Assembly: GCF_039710355.1 (NCBI RefSeq) | Contig: NZ_JBDKWZ010000022.1 | Coordinates: 1 to 64,000 of the forward strand | DNA: 64,000 bases | Source of the DNA: Rapidithrix thailandica | Lineage (GTDB): Bacteria; Bacteroidota; Bacteroidia; Cytophagales; Flammeovirgaceae | Direction: 5' to 3' | Shown: positions 6,840 through 15,032 of the stretch, one piece after another | Layout of the letters: the number at the start of each line of letters is the position of its first letter | Numbering within the stretch: position 1 is the first letter of the stretch | Translations under genes and position numbers: made by a program | The notes under the pieces: generated by a model | Seen by the model: the letters and a program-made list of their open reading frames with translations, nothing else | Databases searched by the model: none | Told to the model about the DNA's origin: nothing

Positions 6840-9709
6840 TCTATTATGGGGTTATTTTTTAATCGTTGTAGCTCATTTTTGATGATGGGTAGGTATTCAT
6901 TGAGTTTTGTTTGTATCTGATGCAGTTTTTCTTCAAGTACTTGCCTGCTCTTTTTAGCGGAGGCAAGTTCTTCCATAGTTGACATATCATGGGTCAATTC
7001 CGTCAAGCCTATCATCGAGAACGAAGGTTTTAATTTGTGGACCATCCTTCGAAACTCTTCTTTACTACGCAGTTTGACCAATTCCTGTAATTGTTCAAAA
7101 TCAGGCAAAATCACTTTGAAAAAAAGTTCGAACATTTCCAAAGCGTATTCCATATCTCCCTCATAAATAGCGTCTAGGTGAGCCTGATCAAGCATTTCAT
7201 GAAACTGAAACTGAAGGGACTCTTCGTGTATGGAAGCAGGATTCTGTGTCGTGCTTAATAAGTGTTTGTGCAAAATATTTTTCAATTGTTCTGGTGCAAA
7301 AGGTTTTGGAAGGTAATCACTCATGCCAATTGTAAGCGCTTCATGGACTTGCTCTGACAGCGCGGAAGCTGTAAGTGCCAGGATGGGCATATCGTATTTT
7401 TTCTCCCGGATCACTTTGGTGGCGGTGATGCCGTCTAATTCCGGCATTTGTACATCCATTAGTACGAGGTCGTATTTCTTTTTTTCGATTTTATCAATGG
7501 CAATTTTTCCATTGATGGCAAACTCGTGCTGTACGCCCCACTTTTCTAACAAGCGGCCTACATACTTCCGGTTCATAGGGTTATCCTCCGCTACCAGAAT
7601 CGTATAGTTATGCAGTAGCTCCGGGCTATCAACCGACTGTATTTTATATCCGTTTGAAGCAGGGTGGTTGGTTTCACTGTACGGAAGAATAACTTTGAAA
7701 GTACTCCCTTTTCCTAATCGGCTACTGACACTTACATTGCCGTTTTGTAATTCGACCAACTGTTTGACAATGGCGAGACCTAGCCCGGTTCCTCCGAATT
7801 TTCTTTGTACCTCTCTGTCAACTTGTTTGAAATTTTTGAAAATATCCTCAAGTTTTTCCTCCGGAATACCGATACCCGTATCGCTGATAGTGAATTGAAT
7901 CAAAAGTGTGTCTCCGTTTTTTTCCAGAAGTTTTACATCCAGGGTCACGTTGCCCTGTTCCGTAAACTTTAATGCATTGGAAAGGAGGTTGACCAGGATT
8001 TGATTCAAAAGCAGGTCGTCACCGATTACATTTTTTGTGATGTTAGGATCAATGGTTACGCCAAAAGATACCGGGCAATTGTCTAATTTAATCTCAAAGA
8101 TTTTCCCAATGGAATGAATTAATTCCAATAGGTTAAACTCATGCTTTTGTACCTCAATATGGCCCGCGTTGATTTTGGAAATGTCTAAGATATCATTAAT
8201 CAGTCCTTGGAGAAGTTTGGAGGCTGATTTCAGGATGTCCACATATTCGGTTTGCTCCGGATTCAACGGGGTTTCATACAGCAAGTGTACCATTCCTACT
8301 ACCGCATTTAGAGGAGTGCGTATTTCATGGCTCATTTTTGCCAGAAAATCCTTTTCTGCGGCTTGGGCTTCTTCAGCCTTCTGTTTGGCTACCCGCAAGG
8401 CTTGTTGTAATTTCTTTTGCCGGGTGATGTTGTAGTGAATACCGATGGAGCCGGTTATCTTGCCCTGTTCATCAAAAATAGGGGCACCGCTGAGCATCAC
8501 CCAAATGGCTTCCCCGCTTTTTTTAAGTAATTCCACTTCATATACATTGGCTTTGCCCAATTTCCGGTCCTCTGTTTGTTTTTTTAATACATTATGGTAT
8601 TTAGCCGGCACAAAAGTAGAAATGGCCTCTTTCCCTTTTAGCTCTTGAGGGGCATAGCCAAGCATTTCACAGAAGCGGTCAAAAGCCCGGGTGATTTTGC
8701 CATCCCGGTCAACTTCGAGCAATCCCAGTTCCATATTTTCAATAATTCCCCGGTATTTCTCCTCACTCTTTTTAATCCGCTCATGGGCTTTGCGGTTTTC
8801 TGTTACATCCCTGTATTGCCACAGGTAACCGATGTATTCGTCATCCGTGACAATCGGGATGAAATCGCGTTCCAAAATCCGGCCGTCTTTCATCACCAGC
8901 TCATCGCCTAAAATCAGTTTCTTTTCCCTCAACAAGCGGCTGATATCCGAAGTGAAACACTCGGGATCGGTAAATAAATCTTTGACACTTTCCGCAGACT
9001 CAATGCAATTGCTTCCTACCAACTCTTCCGGTTGTAGAGGAATTTGGAACATTTTGCAAAAGGTCTGGTTGGCCACAATGATTTCCTTGTGAGCGTCTTG
9101 CATCAAAACACCTGATTGTAGATTCGCAATAAGGTGAGTAAGTCTCAGTTTGGCGGAAAGTAATTCTTGTTCGGCCTTCTTTTGCCGGGTAATATCTCTT
9201 ACTACACCCGTAAATCCAATCACTTGGTCGTTTTCGAAAATTAATTGCACATTTTGACCTACCCAGAGCACCTCTCCGCTTTTATTTCTGACAGGAAATT
9301 CAAAATAGGATCGCTCAACCTGACTACGGATAATATTTTCATAAAACCCTTTTACCTTCTCTACATGGTTTTCATGTACCAGTTTGCTAAAGTGTTGCCC
9401 CACAATTTCTTCGGTGCTGTAACCCAATTTTTCTTCCGCTATGGGATTGGCATATGTAAAATATCCTTCAAAATTTGACTTGAAAATAATATCATGGGCT
9501 GTTTCAACCAGTTGTCGGTACCGTGCTTCACTTTGTTCAAGCTCTTTTGTCCGCTCGGTTACTTTTTTTTCCAGGCGCTCGTTCAGAGCCTTTAGTTGTA
9601 AGTTGGTTTTATACAGTTCCAAGGCTTTTTCTTCCAGAATACGCTCTGCTTGTTTTCTGGCCTTTCTTTCCCGTTCCACTTTGCGTTTTAACTGCTCAAT
9701 CACTTCCAT
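6836..9709 (-). CDS. Three-PAS hybrid sensor histidine kinase with receiver and Hpt domains
   Basis: A 957-residue soluble kinase without membrane segments. Residues 1-60 form a coiled coil. PAS domains cover about 62-180, 190-305 and 318-430. HisKA holds His461 in MSHEIRTPL, and the ATPase domain has the N box (NLLSNALKF), DTGIGIP and GGTGLGLAI. A receiver at about 702-812 carries Asp752, and a C-terminal Hpt domain has His892 in the HKLKPSFSMIG stretch. This gives a His-Asp-His relay that can pass phosphate to the LytTR regulator encoded downstream with a 4-base overlap. The H-NOX gene ends 2 bases upstream of it, so a soluble haem protein is the likely input, as in known H-NOX/HnoK pairs. 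The PAS domains may bind further ligands. Confidence 0.92.
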   Translation of the reverse strand: MEVIEQLKRKVERERKARKQAERILEEKALELYKTNLQLKALNERLEKKVTERTKELEQSEARYRQLVETAHDIIFKSNFEGYFTYANPIAEEKLGYSTEEIVGQHFSKLVHENHVEKVKGFYENIIRSQVERSYFEFPVRNKSGEVLWVGQNVQLIFENDQVIGFTGVVRDITRQKKAEQELLSAKLRLTHLIANLQSGVLMQDAHKEIIVANQTFCKMFQIPLQPEELVGSNCIESAESVKDLFTDPECFTSDISRLLREKKLILGDELVMKDGRILERDFIPIVTDDEYIGYLWQYRDVTENRKAHERIKKSEEKYRGIIENMELGLLEVDRDGKITRAFDRFCEMLGYAPQELKGKEAISTFVPAKYHNVLKKQTEDRKLGKANVYEVELLKKSGEAIWVMLSGAPIFDEQGKITGSIGIHYNITRQKKLQQALRVAKQKAEEAQAAEKDFLAKMSHEIRTPLNAVVGMVHLLYETPLNPEQTEYVDILKSASKLLQGLINDILDISKINAGHIEVQKHEFNLLELIHSIGKIFEIKLDNCPVSFGVTIDPNITKNVIGDDLLLNQILVNLLSNALKFTEQGNVTLDVKLLEKNGDTLLIQFTISDTGIGIPEEKLEDIFKNFKQVDREVQRKFGGTGLGLAIVKQLVELQNGNVSVSSRLGKGSTFKVILPYSETNHPASNGYKIQSVDSPELLHNYTILVAEDNPMNRKYVGRLLEKWGVQHEFAINGKIAIDKIEKKKYDLVLMDVQMPELDGITATKVIREKKYDMPILALTASALSEQVHEALTIGMSDYLPKPFAPEQLKNILHKHLLSTTQNPASIHEESLQFQFHEMLDQAHLDAIYEGDMEYALEMFELFFKVILPDFEQLQELVKLRSKEEFRRMVHKLKPSFSMIGLTELTHDMSTMEELASAKKSRQVLEEKLHQIQTKLNEYLPIIKNELQRLKNNPIIE

Positions 9710-9710
9710 A

Positions 9711-10250
9711 TCAGCTTTTTTTGATGATAAATTTTACTTTGCTGTTATCATCGGAAAGCCTTTCCATCCGGACTTCAGCATTTTCCTGATAATATTCCAG
9801 GCAGCTTTCTATCAGCCCATAGGCAAAATCGGCCAGTTTTCTTTCGGAATGGTAAATAAGTATTAAGGTGTTTTCATCTTCCCAAGAGGTGTGCAGGTGG
9901 GGTAGCTCCGCATCCGGATAAAGCTTTTGGACTTCTACATGAATGTAGATCTCAAAAGCACTTAAAAAATCAAAAGCACTTTCTACATTATCTAAAAAAT
10001 CTTGGTAACTTTTGGCTAAAACAAAGAATAAATACTTTCCAAATTCCCTGAAAATTTCATGAGGAGGAATTTTAATTTTTTCACTTAAATGACCTACTAA
10101 TTGGAATAGTTCATGGTGATTATAAGTACCTACGGCAGTATAGGCTCCTTTTGAAGGCAATTCGGAGGTATTGATGAGATAATCCGCCATTTCCAGACCG
10201 TACTTTTCCTCAATCATATCTATAAACTCGGTAAATATTAACCCTTTCAT
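9711..10250 (-). CDS. hnoX: H-NOX haem-binding gas sensor
   Basis: Haem nitric oxide/oxygen binding protein of 179 residues, the usual length. The N-terminus MKGLIFTEF is typical. Proximal haem ligand His104 sits in IYIHVEVQKLYPDAELP, and the porphyrin-propionate motif YxSxR is YHSER at 133-137. The longer open frame begins 35 codons earlier, but those residues are not family-like, so ATG at 10248-10250 is chosen. Facultative and aerobic bacteria mostly use H-NOX to sense NO and to inhibit or release a partner kinase, and here the kinase follows directly. Whether it binds NO only, or also O2, depends on distal-pocket residues that I cannot judge safely. Confidence 0.93.
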   Translation of the reverse strand: MKGLIFTEFIDMIEEKYGLEMADYLINTSELPSKGAYTAVGTYNHHELFQLVGHLSEKIKIPPHEIFREFGKYLFFVLAKSYQDFLDNVESAFDFLSAFEIYIHVEVQKLYPDAELPHLHTSWEDENTLILIYHSERKLADFAYGLIESCLEYYQENAEVRMERLSDDNSKVKFIIKKS

Positions 10251-10605
10251 ACAGCTTGAAATTATGAATGTTGTGAGTGAATTCAATGAGTAGTTTTTGC
10301 TGATTTTTAAGTAGTAATGATTGGTAGGGTACTTCCTTGTTTTTCGGGCTCTCAACGATTGAATGGTATGTAAAAAAATTGCCAGGAAAAAATGACAGTT
10401 CCTTGAGAGGAAAGTCCCATATCAGCATAGGAGTGCATATGCTTGTTTTTAGTAAAAAAAACGAAAAATGCAGAAAAAATTTTCTTAAAAACTCCCCGGG
10501 TAAAAAAAAACAAAATCTTCTTGAATAGGTACAAGCTAATTGGTAGAATAATGCAAATGTTATCCTGGGAGATCAAAGGAATTGAGAGAAAAACGGGCAA
10601 AAAAA
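10251..10605. other. Intergenic region upstream of the H-NOX operon
   Basis: A-rich region with several short open frames that look accidental. It must hold the promoter of the leftward H-NOX operon, but no clear TAnnTTTG box is visible on the minus strand. Confidence 0.5.
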
Positions 10606-10638
10606 ATGCTCGAATCAATAAAATATCGATTCGAGCAT
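10606..10638 (-). terminator. Terminator of the dehydrogenase-like gene
   Basis: An 11-base perfect stem (ATGCTCGAATC with its complement, 11-base loop) is followed on the minus strand by eight T residues. It lies 122 bases after the stop of the gene at 10760. Confidence 0.8.
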
Positions 10639-10644
10639 ACTTGA

Positions 10645-10686
10645 ATGATGAACTTAACAAATGAACTTACCTCTCAAGTTCATCAT
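10645..10686. repeat. 11-base inverted repeat next to the terminator
   Basis: ATGATGAACTT at 10645-10655 is repeated inverted at 10676-10686 with a 20-base spacer. It lies in the 3' untranslated region of the leftward gene. It may be a second hairpin of the same transcript end. Confidence 0.5.
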
Positions 10687-10759
10687 AAACACTACGACTA
10701 CAAGACTATTTTCATGCAATTGAGCAATATTTTAAGGCGATTACGGTATGAGGAAAAGA

Positions 10760-12130
10760 TTATAAAGTTTTATGAATGATGTAAGGGGGAAGGTTGTGTA
10801 GCGTACCCTCCAAATCAAATAGTACCGTACCTTCCTGGCATTTCTCCAACAATGTTTCCTGGCTTTCTATTTGAAATTGTTGGTGGTTTATTCCCAGCAC
10901 GATAGCATCATATTTACCCTGGGATTTTTCCACCAGTGTCAGACCATACTGGATTTGCATATCGATTGAAAAAGCCATAGGGTCTTCGATTTCGACCACT
11001 GCACCCATTTTCCTCAACTCCAAAATCATATCCACTACCTGCGATTTATTAATGTCCCGGATGTCTTCTTTGTTGGTTACGCCCCGGACTAAAATTCTTG
11101 CCCCTGCTATTTTTTTTCCTGACTGGCAAATGTAACGTTCCAGTCGTTTTGCCAATTCTTGAGGCATATGATCAATTGCGTGTTTACTTTGTTCGAGAAT
11201 ATCAACCGGGGTACCCAAGTACTTGGCTTTGTTGATGACAAAGTAGGATTCGGCATCGTCCTCATCTTCTTTGACCAAGCCTGGACGGATATCCGCAATA
11301 TTTTTTTTGAGTTGCATAATTTTGAAGAGCTCCTCTTTTTCAATTCCCAATGAGTCAAACAAACGGGATAACTCATTGATCAAAGCCTTGTTTACATCTT
11401 TCTGGGCTTTTTCAATAATTTTACCGGCTTCCGCAACTTTAATACCGGAGGCAATATGGGGCTCTTTGTGGGTGATCATGTCGTAAACATCAGCAATAAC
11501 CAAACTGCTTTCATGGTCGCTGCCCGCCACAACTTTGACATCCTCTTCAAATTTTTGCTCTTTTTCAGAGTACATCGTTTCAGGAGAGTAACCTACTTTA
11601 AAGTCTTTATTTAATTTTAGTTGTGAAAACGATTCTAATACCGGAATCAATTGTTCTTCAATGCATCCCGGATAAGCGGAGGTTTCAAAGATGACAAAAT
11701 CACCTTTCTTTAAATTTCGACCCACTAAAGCAACGGCACTTTTTAAGGTGAAAATATCCAAAATTTGACGGTGTTTGGTTACCGAAGGGGGAACAGCAAT
11801 AATGTAAAATTTTGCTTTGATCAAATCATCCGGATTGGATGTGAATTGTATGGTTTTATGACAAAAGGTGCTGTGCTTTACTCTACCGGCAGGATCAATA
11901 CCCATTTCCATCAGTTCCGAACGGTATTGTTTGATATCAAAACCAATTACTGAAAATATGTTGGCAAATTCTAAAGCTAATGGTAAACCGATATTACCCA
12001 GACCAATAACGGCCATTCTGCTTTTGTGCATGGCCAAATCTTTTAAGAGCGGAGCTTTTTGAGATAGGATAGCGGTGGTGATTTTATTGAGGCGGTTTAT
12101 TGGGTTGGTATTTACTGCTAGGGGTTCCAT
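10760..12130 (-). CDS. Nucleotide-sugar dehydrogenase homologue lacking the catalytic cysteine
   Basis: UDP-glucose/UDP-ManNAc dehydrogenase family (WecC-like) protein of 456 residues. Residues 43-50 carry the NAD-binding GLGNIGLP, followed by ETSAYPG, GYSPET, AEAGKIIEKAQKDVNKALINE and a C-terminal nucleotide-binding part with VVDMILELRKMGA. The segment that normally reads GGHCIxxDP and holds the catalytic cysteine is here RPGLVKEDEDDAESYF (282-297), without cysteine. The usual NPG after SPE is also changed. So it either lost the four-electron oxidation or does something else. It has an N-terminal extension of about 35 residues, and an internal Met34 could be the true start. It is not in an operon. 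Confidence 0.8.
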   Translation of the reverse strand: MEPLAVNTNPINRLNKITTAILSQKAPLLKDLAMHKSRMAVIGLGNIGLPLALEFANIFSVIGFDIKQYRSELMEMGIDPAGRVKHSTFCHKTIQFTSNPDDLIKAKFYIIAVPPSVTKHRQILDIFTLKSAVALVGRNLKKGDFVIFETSAYPGCIEEQLIPVLESFSQLKLNKDFKVGYSPETMYSEKEQKFEEDVKVVAGSDHESSLVIADVYDMITHKEPHIASGIKVAEAGKIIEKAQKDVNKALINELSRLFDSLGIEKEELFKIMQLKKNIADIRPGLVKEDEDDAESYFVINKAKYLGTPVDILEQSKHAIDHMPQELAKRLERYICQSGKKIAGARILVRGVTNKEDIRDINKSQVVDMILELRKMGAVVEIEDPMAFSIDMQIQYGLTLVEKSQGKYDAIVLGINHQQFQIESQETLLEKCQEGTVLFDLEGTLHNLPPYIIHKTL

Positions 12131-12168
12131 GATACAAGTATATTAGTATGTTAATAATTGATGTATAT

Positions 12169-12176
12169 CAAAAGTA
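12169..12176 (-). promoter_or_regulatory. Candidate -7 box of the dehydrogenase-like gene
   Basis: The minus strand reads TACTTTTG, matching TAnnTTTG, 39 bases before the start. No -33 element is visible at normal spacing. Confidence 0.35.
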
Positions 12177-12296
12177 CCCCGGTTTGGAGGCTTATTCAGT
12201 TCTTTTAGACAATTGGTGGGTAGTTCACAGAGTTTGGTCGGTTTTTCCGGTTTTCCAAAAAACAGGATCATTTATTCAAGTTGTGGTTTGTACTTA

Positions 12297-12448
12297 AGAG
12301 CATGTTTAAAATTCGTTGTGCGGGTGGGGTTCCTTCGAAAGTCCGCCTCTTTGGTGATGAAATTCTCAGGTTGGGGCTCTCAAAATACTGCGCTGAGGTT
12401 CCTGAAATGGGAGCTTTTGACCCAAAGGATGAAATGTAAACATGTTCT
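12297..12448 (-). mobile_element. MITE-like repeat, copy 1
   Basis: A 152-base element with imperfect terminal inverted repeats (AGAGCATGTTTAAAATTC and, inverted, AGAACATGTTTACATTTC). A diverged copy in opposite orientation is at 13843-13995. Both share the two ends and a central ATTTCATCACCAAAG-like block. It has no coding capacity that I trust. It looks like a miniature inverted-repeat element whose parent is not in the window. Confidence 0.65.
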
Positions 12449-12456
12449 AAAATCAA

Positions 12457-12487
12457 AAACCCTTGGGCCAGAAGCCCAAGGGTTTTT
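12457..12487. terminator. Bidirectional terminator after the sorting-domain protein
   Basis: A 12-base perfect stem, AAACCCTTGGGC with loop CAGAA, has A residues before it and T residues after it, so it can work in both directions. It lies 75 bases after the stop of the leftward gene at 12563. Confidence 0.8.
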
Positions 12488-12562
12488 CAGTTAATAAACT
12501 TTGAATCACACTATCAGTAGCATTTATCTTAAAACTGTTTTTGTTCCTTGTTTGCTGAGGGT

Positions 12563-13651
12563 TTAGTAGAGGACTTTTTTGAGAATCACTGTTCCGTTGA
12601 TTTCCATGCGGATGGTGTACATGCCCCGGCCCAGCCTGCTTAGGTCAAGGGTGCTGTTGAACTCCCGGGCATTTTCTTCTTGGGCAAACACTTTCCGGTA
12701 CACCGGCATGCCTACGGCATCGAAGACGGTCAAGGTTCCCTTGCCACCTACCAGGGCTTGGATGTGCAACTCCGTTCCTTCCACCGGGTTGGGGTACACC
12801 GTCAATACTTCTTCCGGAGCTTCCCATTTGACCGCTACCACCGGGGAGTAGGTGCTGCTTTGGTCAAAGTCGGTTTGCTTCAGGCGATAGTAGCTTACCG
12901 GCCAGGGGCGGGCGGGTAACACTTCTTGATAGGTTTCCATTTGCTCACTGGTGCCGGCCCCGCCCACTTCTTGTACCGCATAAAACCCCTTTCCGTCTTG
13001 TGATACTTCGATGGTGAAGTAGTCATTGTTCAATTCTGAAGCAGTGGCCCAGGAGAAGTACACCCGGCTGTCTCGGGCTTCGGCCTGGAAATACAACAAG
13101 GTGATGGGCAAAGGCTGGGAACAGCCGGCTCCACAGTCTATATGGTCTTCACAGTACGTAGAACCTTGGTCTTTGCATTGTCCTGAAAGAGAAAAGGTAG
13201 GACAAGGTCCGGAACAATCCGTATCCATATTGGTTTTCATCGTGCCGGAAATGGTAGTGGTACCGCTGCCGGAAATGTCCATGGGCACGTCTTCACTCTT
13301 CCATCCCCCGCTGATTACCAGGTTGCCATCGATAAGCATGTTGGCCGAACCGGAACCGGTGATGTCCAGTCCCCCGCTTACGGTCAAATTATGAGGAATA
13401 TGAATGGTAACATTGTTCCCTTCGATCTGAATCTCCAAGCCTCCGGAGATATTGATGTCCTGGTCAAAGTTCAACACATCGTTTTCATAGAGGGTGACGC
13501 TCATGCCCCCGTTGATGGAGGTGGAGCCACAAGCCGTGGAGACCTCGAAACTTTCCGAGCTGCTGTTGTCGGCAGCGGTGATGGTACAGGCTTGTACATG
13601 TGAGGTGTACAATGAGAAAATGAAGGCGAAAAGGATAGTAAATGTTTTCAT
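12563..13651 (-). CDS. Secreted protein with type IX (Por) sorting domain
   Basis: A 362-residue exported protein. It has a signal peptide (MKTFTILFAFIFSLYTSHVQA), then a region of about 150 residues with repeated GGLxI/TGSGS patterns that resembles a beta-helix or bactofilin-like stack. Next is a short cysteine-rich segment (DCSGPCP, CKDQGSTYCED, CGAGCSQP). It ends in a beta-sandwich domain with SWATASELNNDYF and the type A C-terminal sorting domain, with VYPNPVEG, GTLTVFDAVG and a final LKKVLY. The sorting domain directs it through the type IX secretion system and to the cell surface. Function is unknown. A paralogue without the repeat region follows at 14109. Confidence 0.85.
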   Translation of the reverse strand: MKTFTILFAFIFSLYTSHVQACTITAADNSSSESFEVSTACGSTSINGGMSVTLYENDVLNFDQDINISGGLEIQIEGNNVTIHIPHNLTVSGGLDITGSGSANMLIDGNLVISGGWKSEDVPMDISGSGTTTISGTMKTNMDTDCSGPCPTFSLSGQCKDQGSTYCEDHIDCGAGCSQPLPITLLYFQAEARDSRVYFSWATASELNNDYFTIEVSQDGKGFYAVQEVGGAGTSEQMETYQEVLPARPWPVSYYRLKQTDFDQSSTYSPVVAVKWEAPEEVLTVYPNPVEGTELHIQALVGGKGTLTVFDAVGMPVYRKVFAQEENAREFNSTLDLSRLGRGMYTIRMEINGTVILKKVLY

Positions 13652-13710
13652 GACTACTGAGTTAATGAGTGATTCTGAAGTAAAAGTAGTCTGAAAAGCC
13701 CCCTGCCACC

Positions 13711-13737
13711 GGGGATATTAGATGACTGGTAGAGTCC
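13711..13737 (-). promoter_or_regulatory. Upstream element shared with the paralogue gene
   Basis: A 27-base block 60 bases before the start matches a block at 14795-14821 upstream of the paralogue at 19 of 27 positions. Nearly all differences are transitions. It is either a remnant of the duplication or a retained control site. Confidence 0.4.
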
Positions 13738-13842
13738 TCACGGAAAATGGTAACTTCCTAAGGTTTTTCGGATACCAGGGTTTTCTTTAAAAATACAGGA
13801 AAACGTTTTTAATTATTCCAATCAAAAGGATTGGGACTAATA

Positions 13843-13995
13843 AGAGCATATTTAAATTTCATCTTTTGGGCTGTAAATTCCTATTTCGGGGATCTTCGAA
13901 GTGCCGGACCACCAAAAATGATCTTCCAAGAGTTCTAAACCGAAAATTTTCATTACCAAAGGGGCAGCCTCTACAACGAATTTTAAATATGCTCT
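13843..13995 (+). mobile_element. MITE-like repeat, copy 2
   Basis: A 153-base element with nearly perfect terminal inverted repeats (AGAGCATATTTAAATTTC against AGAGCATATTTAAAATTC). It is inverted relative to copy 1 at 12297-12448. The last 23 bases, ending in ATATGCTCT, differ from copy 1 at a single base. It lies between the two paralogous secreted-protein genes. Confidence 0.65.
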
Positions 13996-14000
13996 GATAG

Positions 14001-14033
14001 AAAAGCTTGCATCCCATTGGAAAACAAGCTTTT
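14001..14033 (-). terminator. Weak terminator-like hairpin
   Basis: AAAAGCTTG pairs with CAAGCTTTT over a 15-base loop, downstream of the leftward gene at 14109. The T tract is short. Confidence 0.4.
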
Positions 14034-14108
14034 AAGTGCTATGAGTTGTAAGATAATAAGGAGGGGGTATTTAAAGGTAACATCAGTGGAGGTTTTTCTT
14101 TCGGAAAC

Positions 14109-14723
14109 TTAATCTTTATAGAATATCAGGCCTCCGAGTTCTATGCGGCATTTGTAAGTACCGGAAGTGTATTGTTCGGTTTCTGTTATGGTATTTTCTG
14201 AAGTAACTGGACGGCCTTGACCGCCCAGTATTGAAACATGCCCATCGATTTTAGCATGCGAGTTAATTGTCATAAATGTTTTGTTGAAGACGTCTTGGTA
14301 TACATCCAAGACGGCCGAGTTTTCCACCAGGTTTAATTTGACTACCGGGGAGTAATGTTTAGTGCCGTTATAGTTGGTTTGACGCAAGCGGTAATAAGCA
14401 AACTTACCAGGTTCCGGATCCAACTGTAGTTCGTAAGTGCGTTTTTGGGTGCTTTTTACCGCTCCGTACACTTGTTGGATTGCGTAAAACGATTTACCGT
14501 CTCGTGAAGCTTCCACCATAAAATACTCATTGTTCTTCTCGTACTCGGTGGCCCAGGAAATATGTACTTTTTCCCGGTGAAATGCAGCTTTGAAATACAG
14601 GATTTTAACTGATAACGTAGGAGCGTTAATGTACTTTGCCTTTCCATTTTGTAAGTTGATTCTCGGGCTGGCTAACATGTTTATCGAAATCAACATCATA
14701 ATTATCCATAAGAAAGTTTTCAT
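14109..14723 (-). CDS. Secreted paralogue of the sorting-domain protein, degenerate C-terminus
   Basis: A 204-residue exported protein with a signal peptide (about 1-19). Residues 40-135 match the beta-sandwich of the protein at 12563: ILYFKA, ISWATEYEKNNEYF, EASRDGKSFYAIQQV, YYRLRQTNYNGTKHYSPVV. The following 65 residues stand where the sorting domain should be, but lack the YPNP motif and the final KKVLY-type end. It has therefore lost, or nearly lost, the type IX signal. It has no repeat or cysteine-rich region. Function unknown; probably a decaying duplicate. Confidence 0.7.
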   Translation of the reverse strand: MKTFLWIIMMLISINMLASPRINLQNGKAKYINAPTLSVKILYFKAAFHREKVHISWATEYEKNNEYFMVEASRDGKSFYAIQQVYGAVKSTQKRTYELQLDPEPGKFAYYRLRQTNYNGTKHYSPVVKLNLVENSAVLDVYQDVFNKTFMTINSHAKIDGHVSILGGQGRPVTSENTITETEQYTSGTYKCRIELGGLIFYKD

Positions 14724-14794
14724 GATTTTAAGCGTTTAATTCAAAGGTCTTATTCGGTTATACAGTAAAGATAAAGACCTGAGAGAGGCTTGTC

Positions 14795-14821
14795 GGAGAT
14801 GTTCGATAATTGGTAAGATCC
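14795..14821 (-). promoter_or_regulatory. Upstream element shared with the paralogue gene
   Basis: Counterpart of the block at 13711-13737, located 72 bases before the start of the gene at 14109. Confidence 0.4.
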
Positions 14822-15032
14822 GGCCGGAAATAGGCGGAAAGTGAGGGGTTTTAGGAAGGTAAGTATATTTGCTTGAACACTTGTTAGATACATATACAAA
14901 ATCCTCCACTTTGGATATATCATTAAATGTATCTTTTTTTCTATATGAGGTTGTAATTCGGAGATGCTGTTCCAAAGATTATTTTTCACCGGTTTATATT
15001 TAGTGGTCTTTTAATTAGGTTAATTGAGGGGT

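Noticed and set aside
10443..10664. 73-codon rightward frame upstream of the H-NOX operon
   Set aside because: It is lysine- and asparagine-rich as expected from A-rich DNA and ends inside the terminator hairpin of the dehydrogenase-like gene.
12213..12494. Open frames on both strands through MITE copy 1, including a 62-codon leftward frame
   Set aside because: The frames are broken in copy 2 of the same repeat, and the translation of copy 2 shares nothing with them, so they are accidental.
14736..14989. Two overlapping 79-codon leftward frames
   Set aside because: They have an unusual composition, no start context, and they cover the conserved upstream block of the secreted paralogue.
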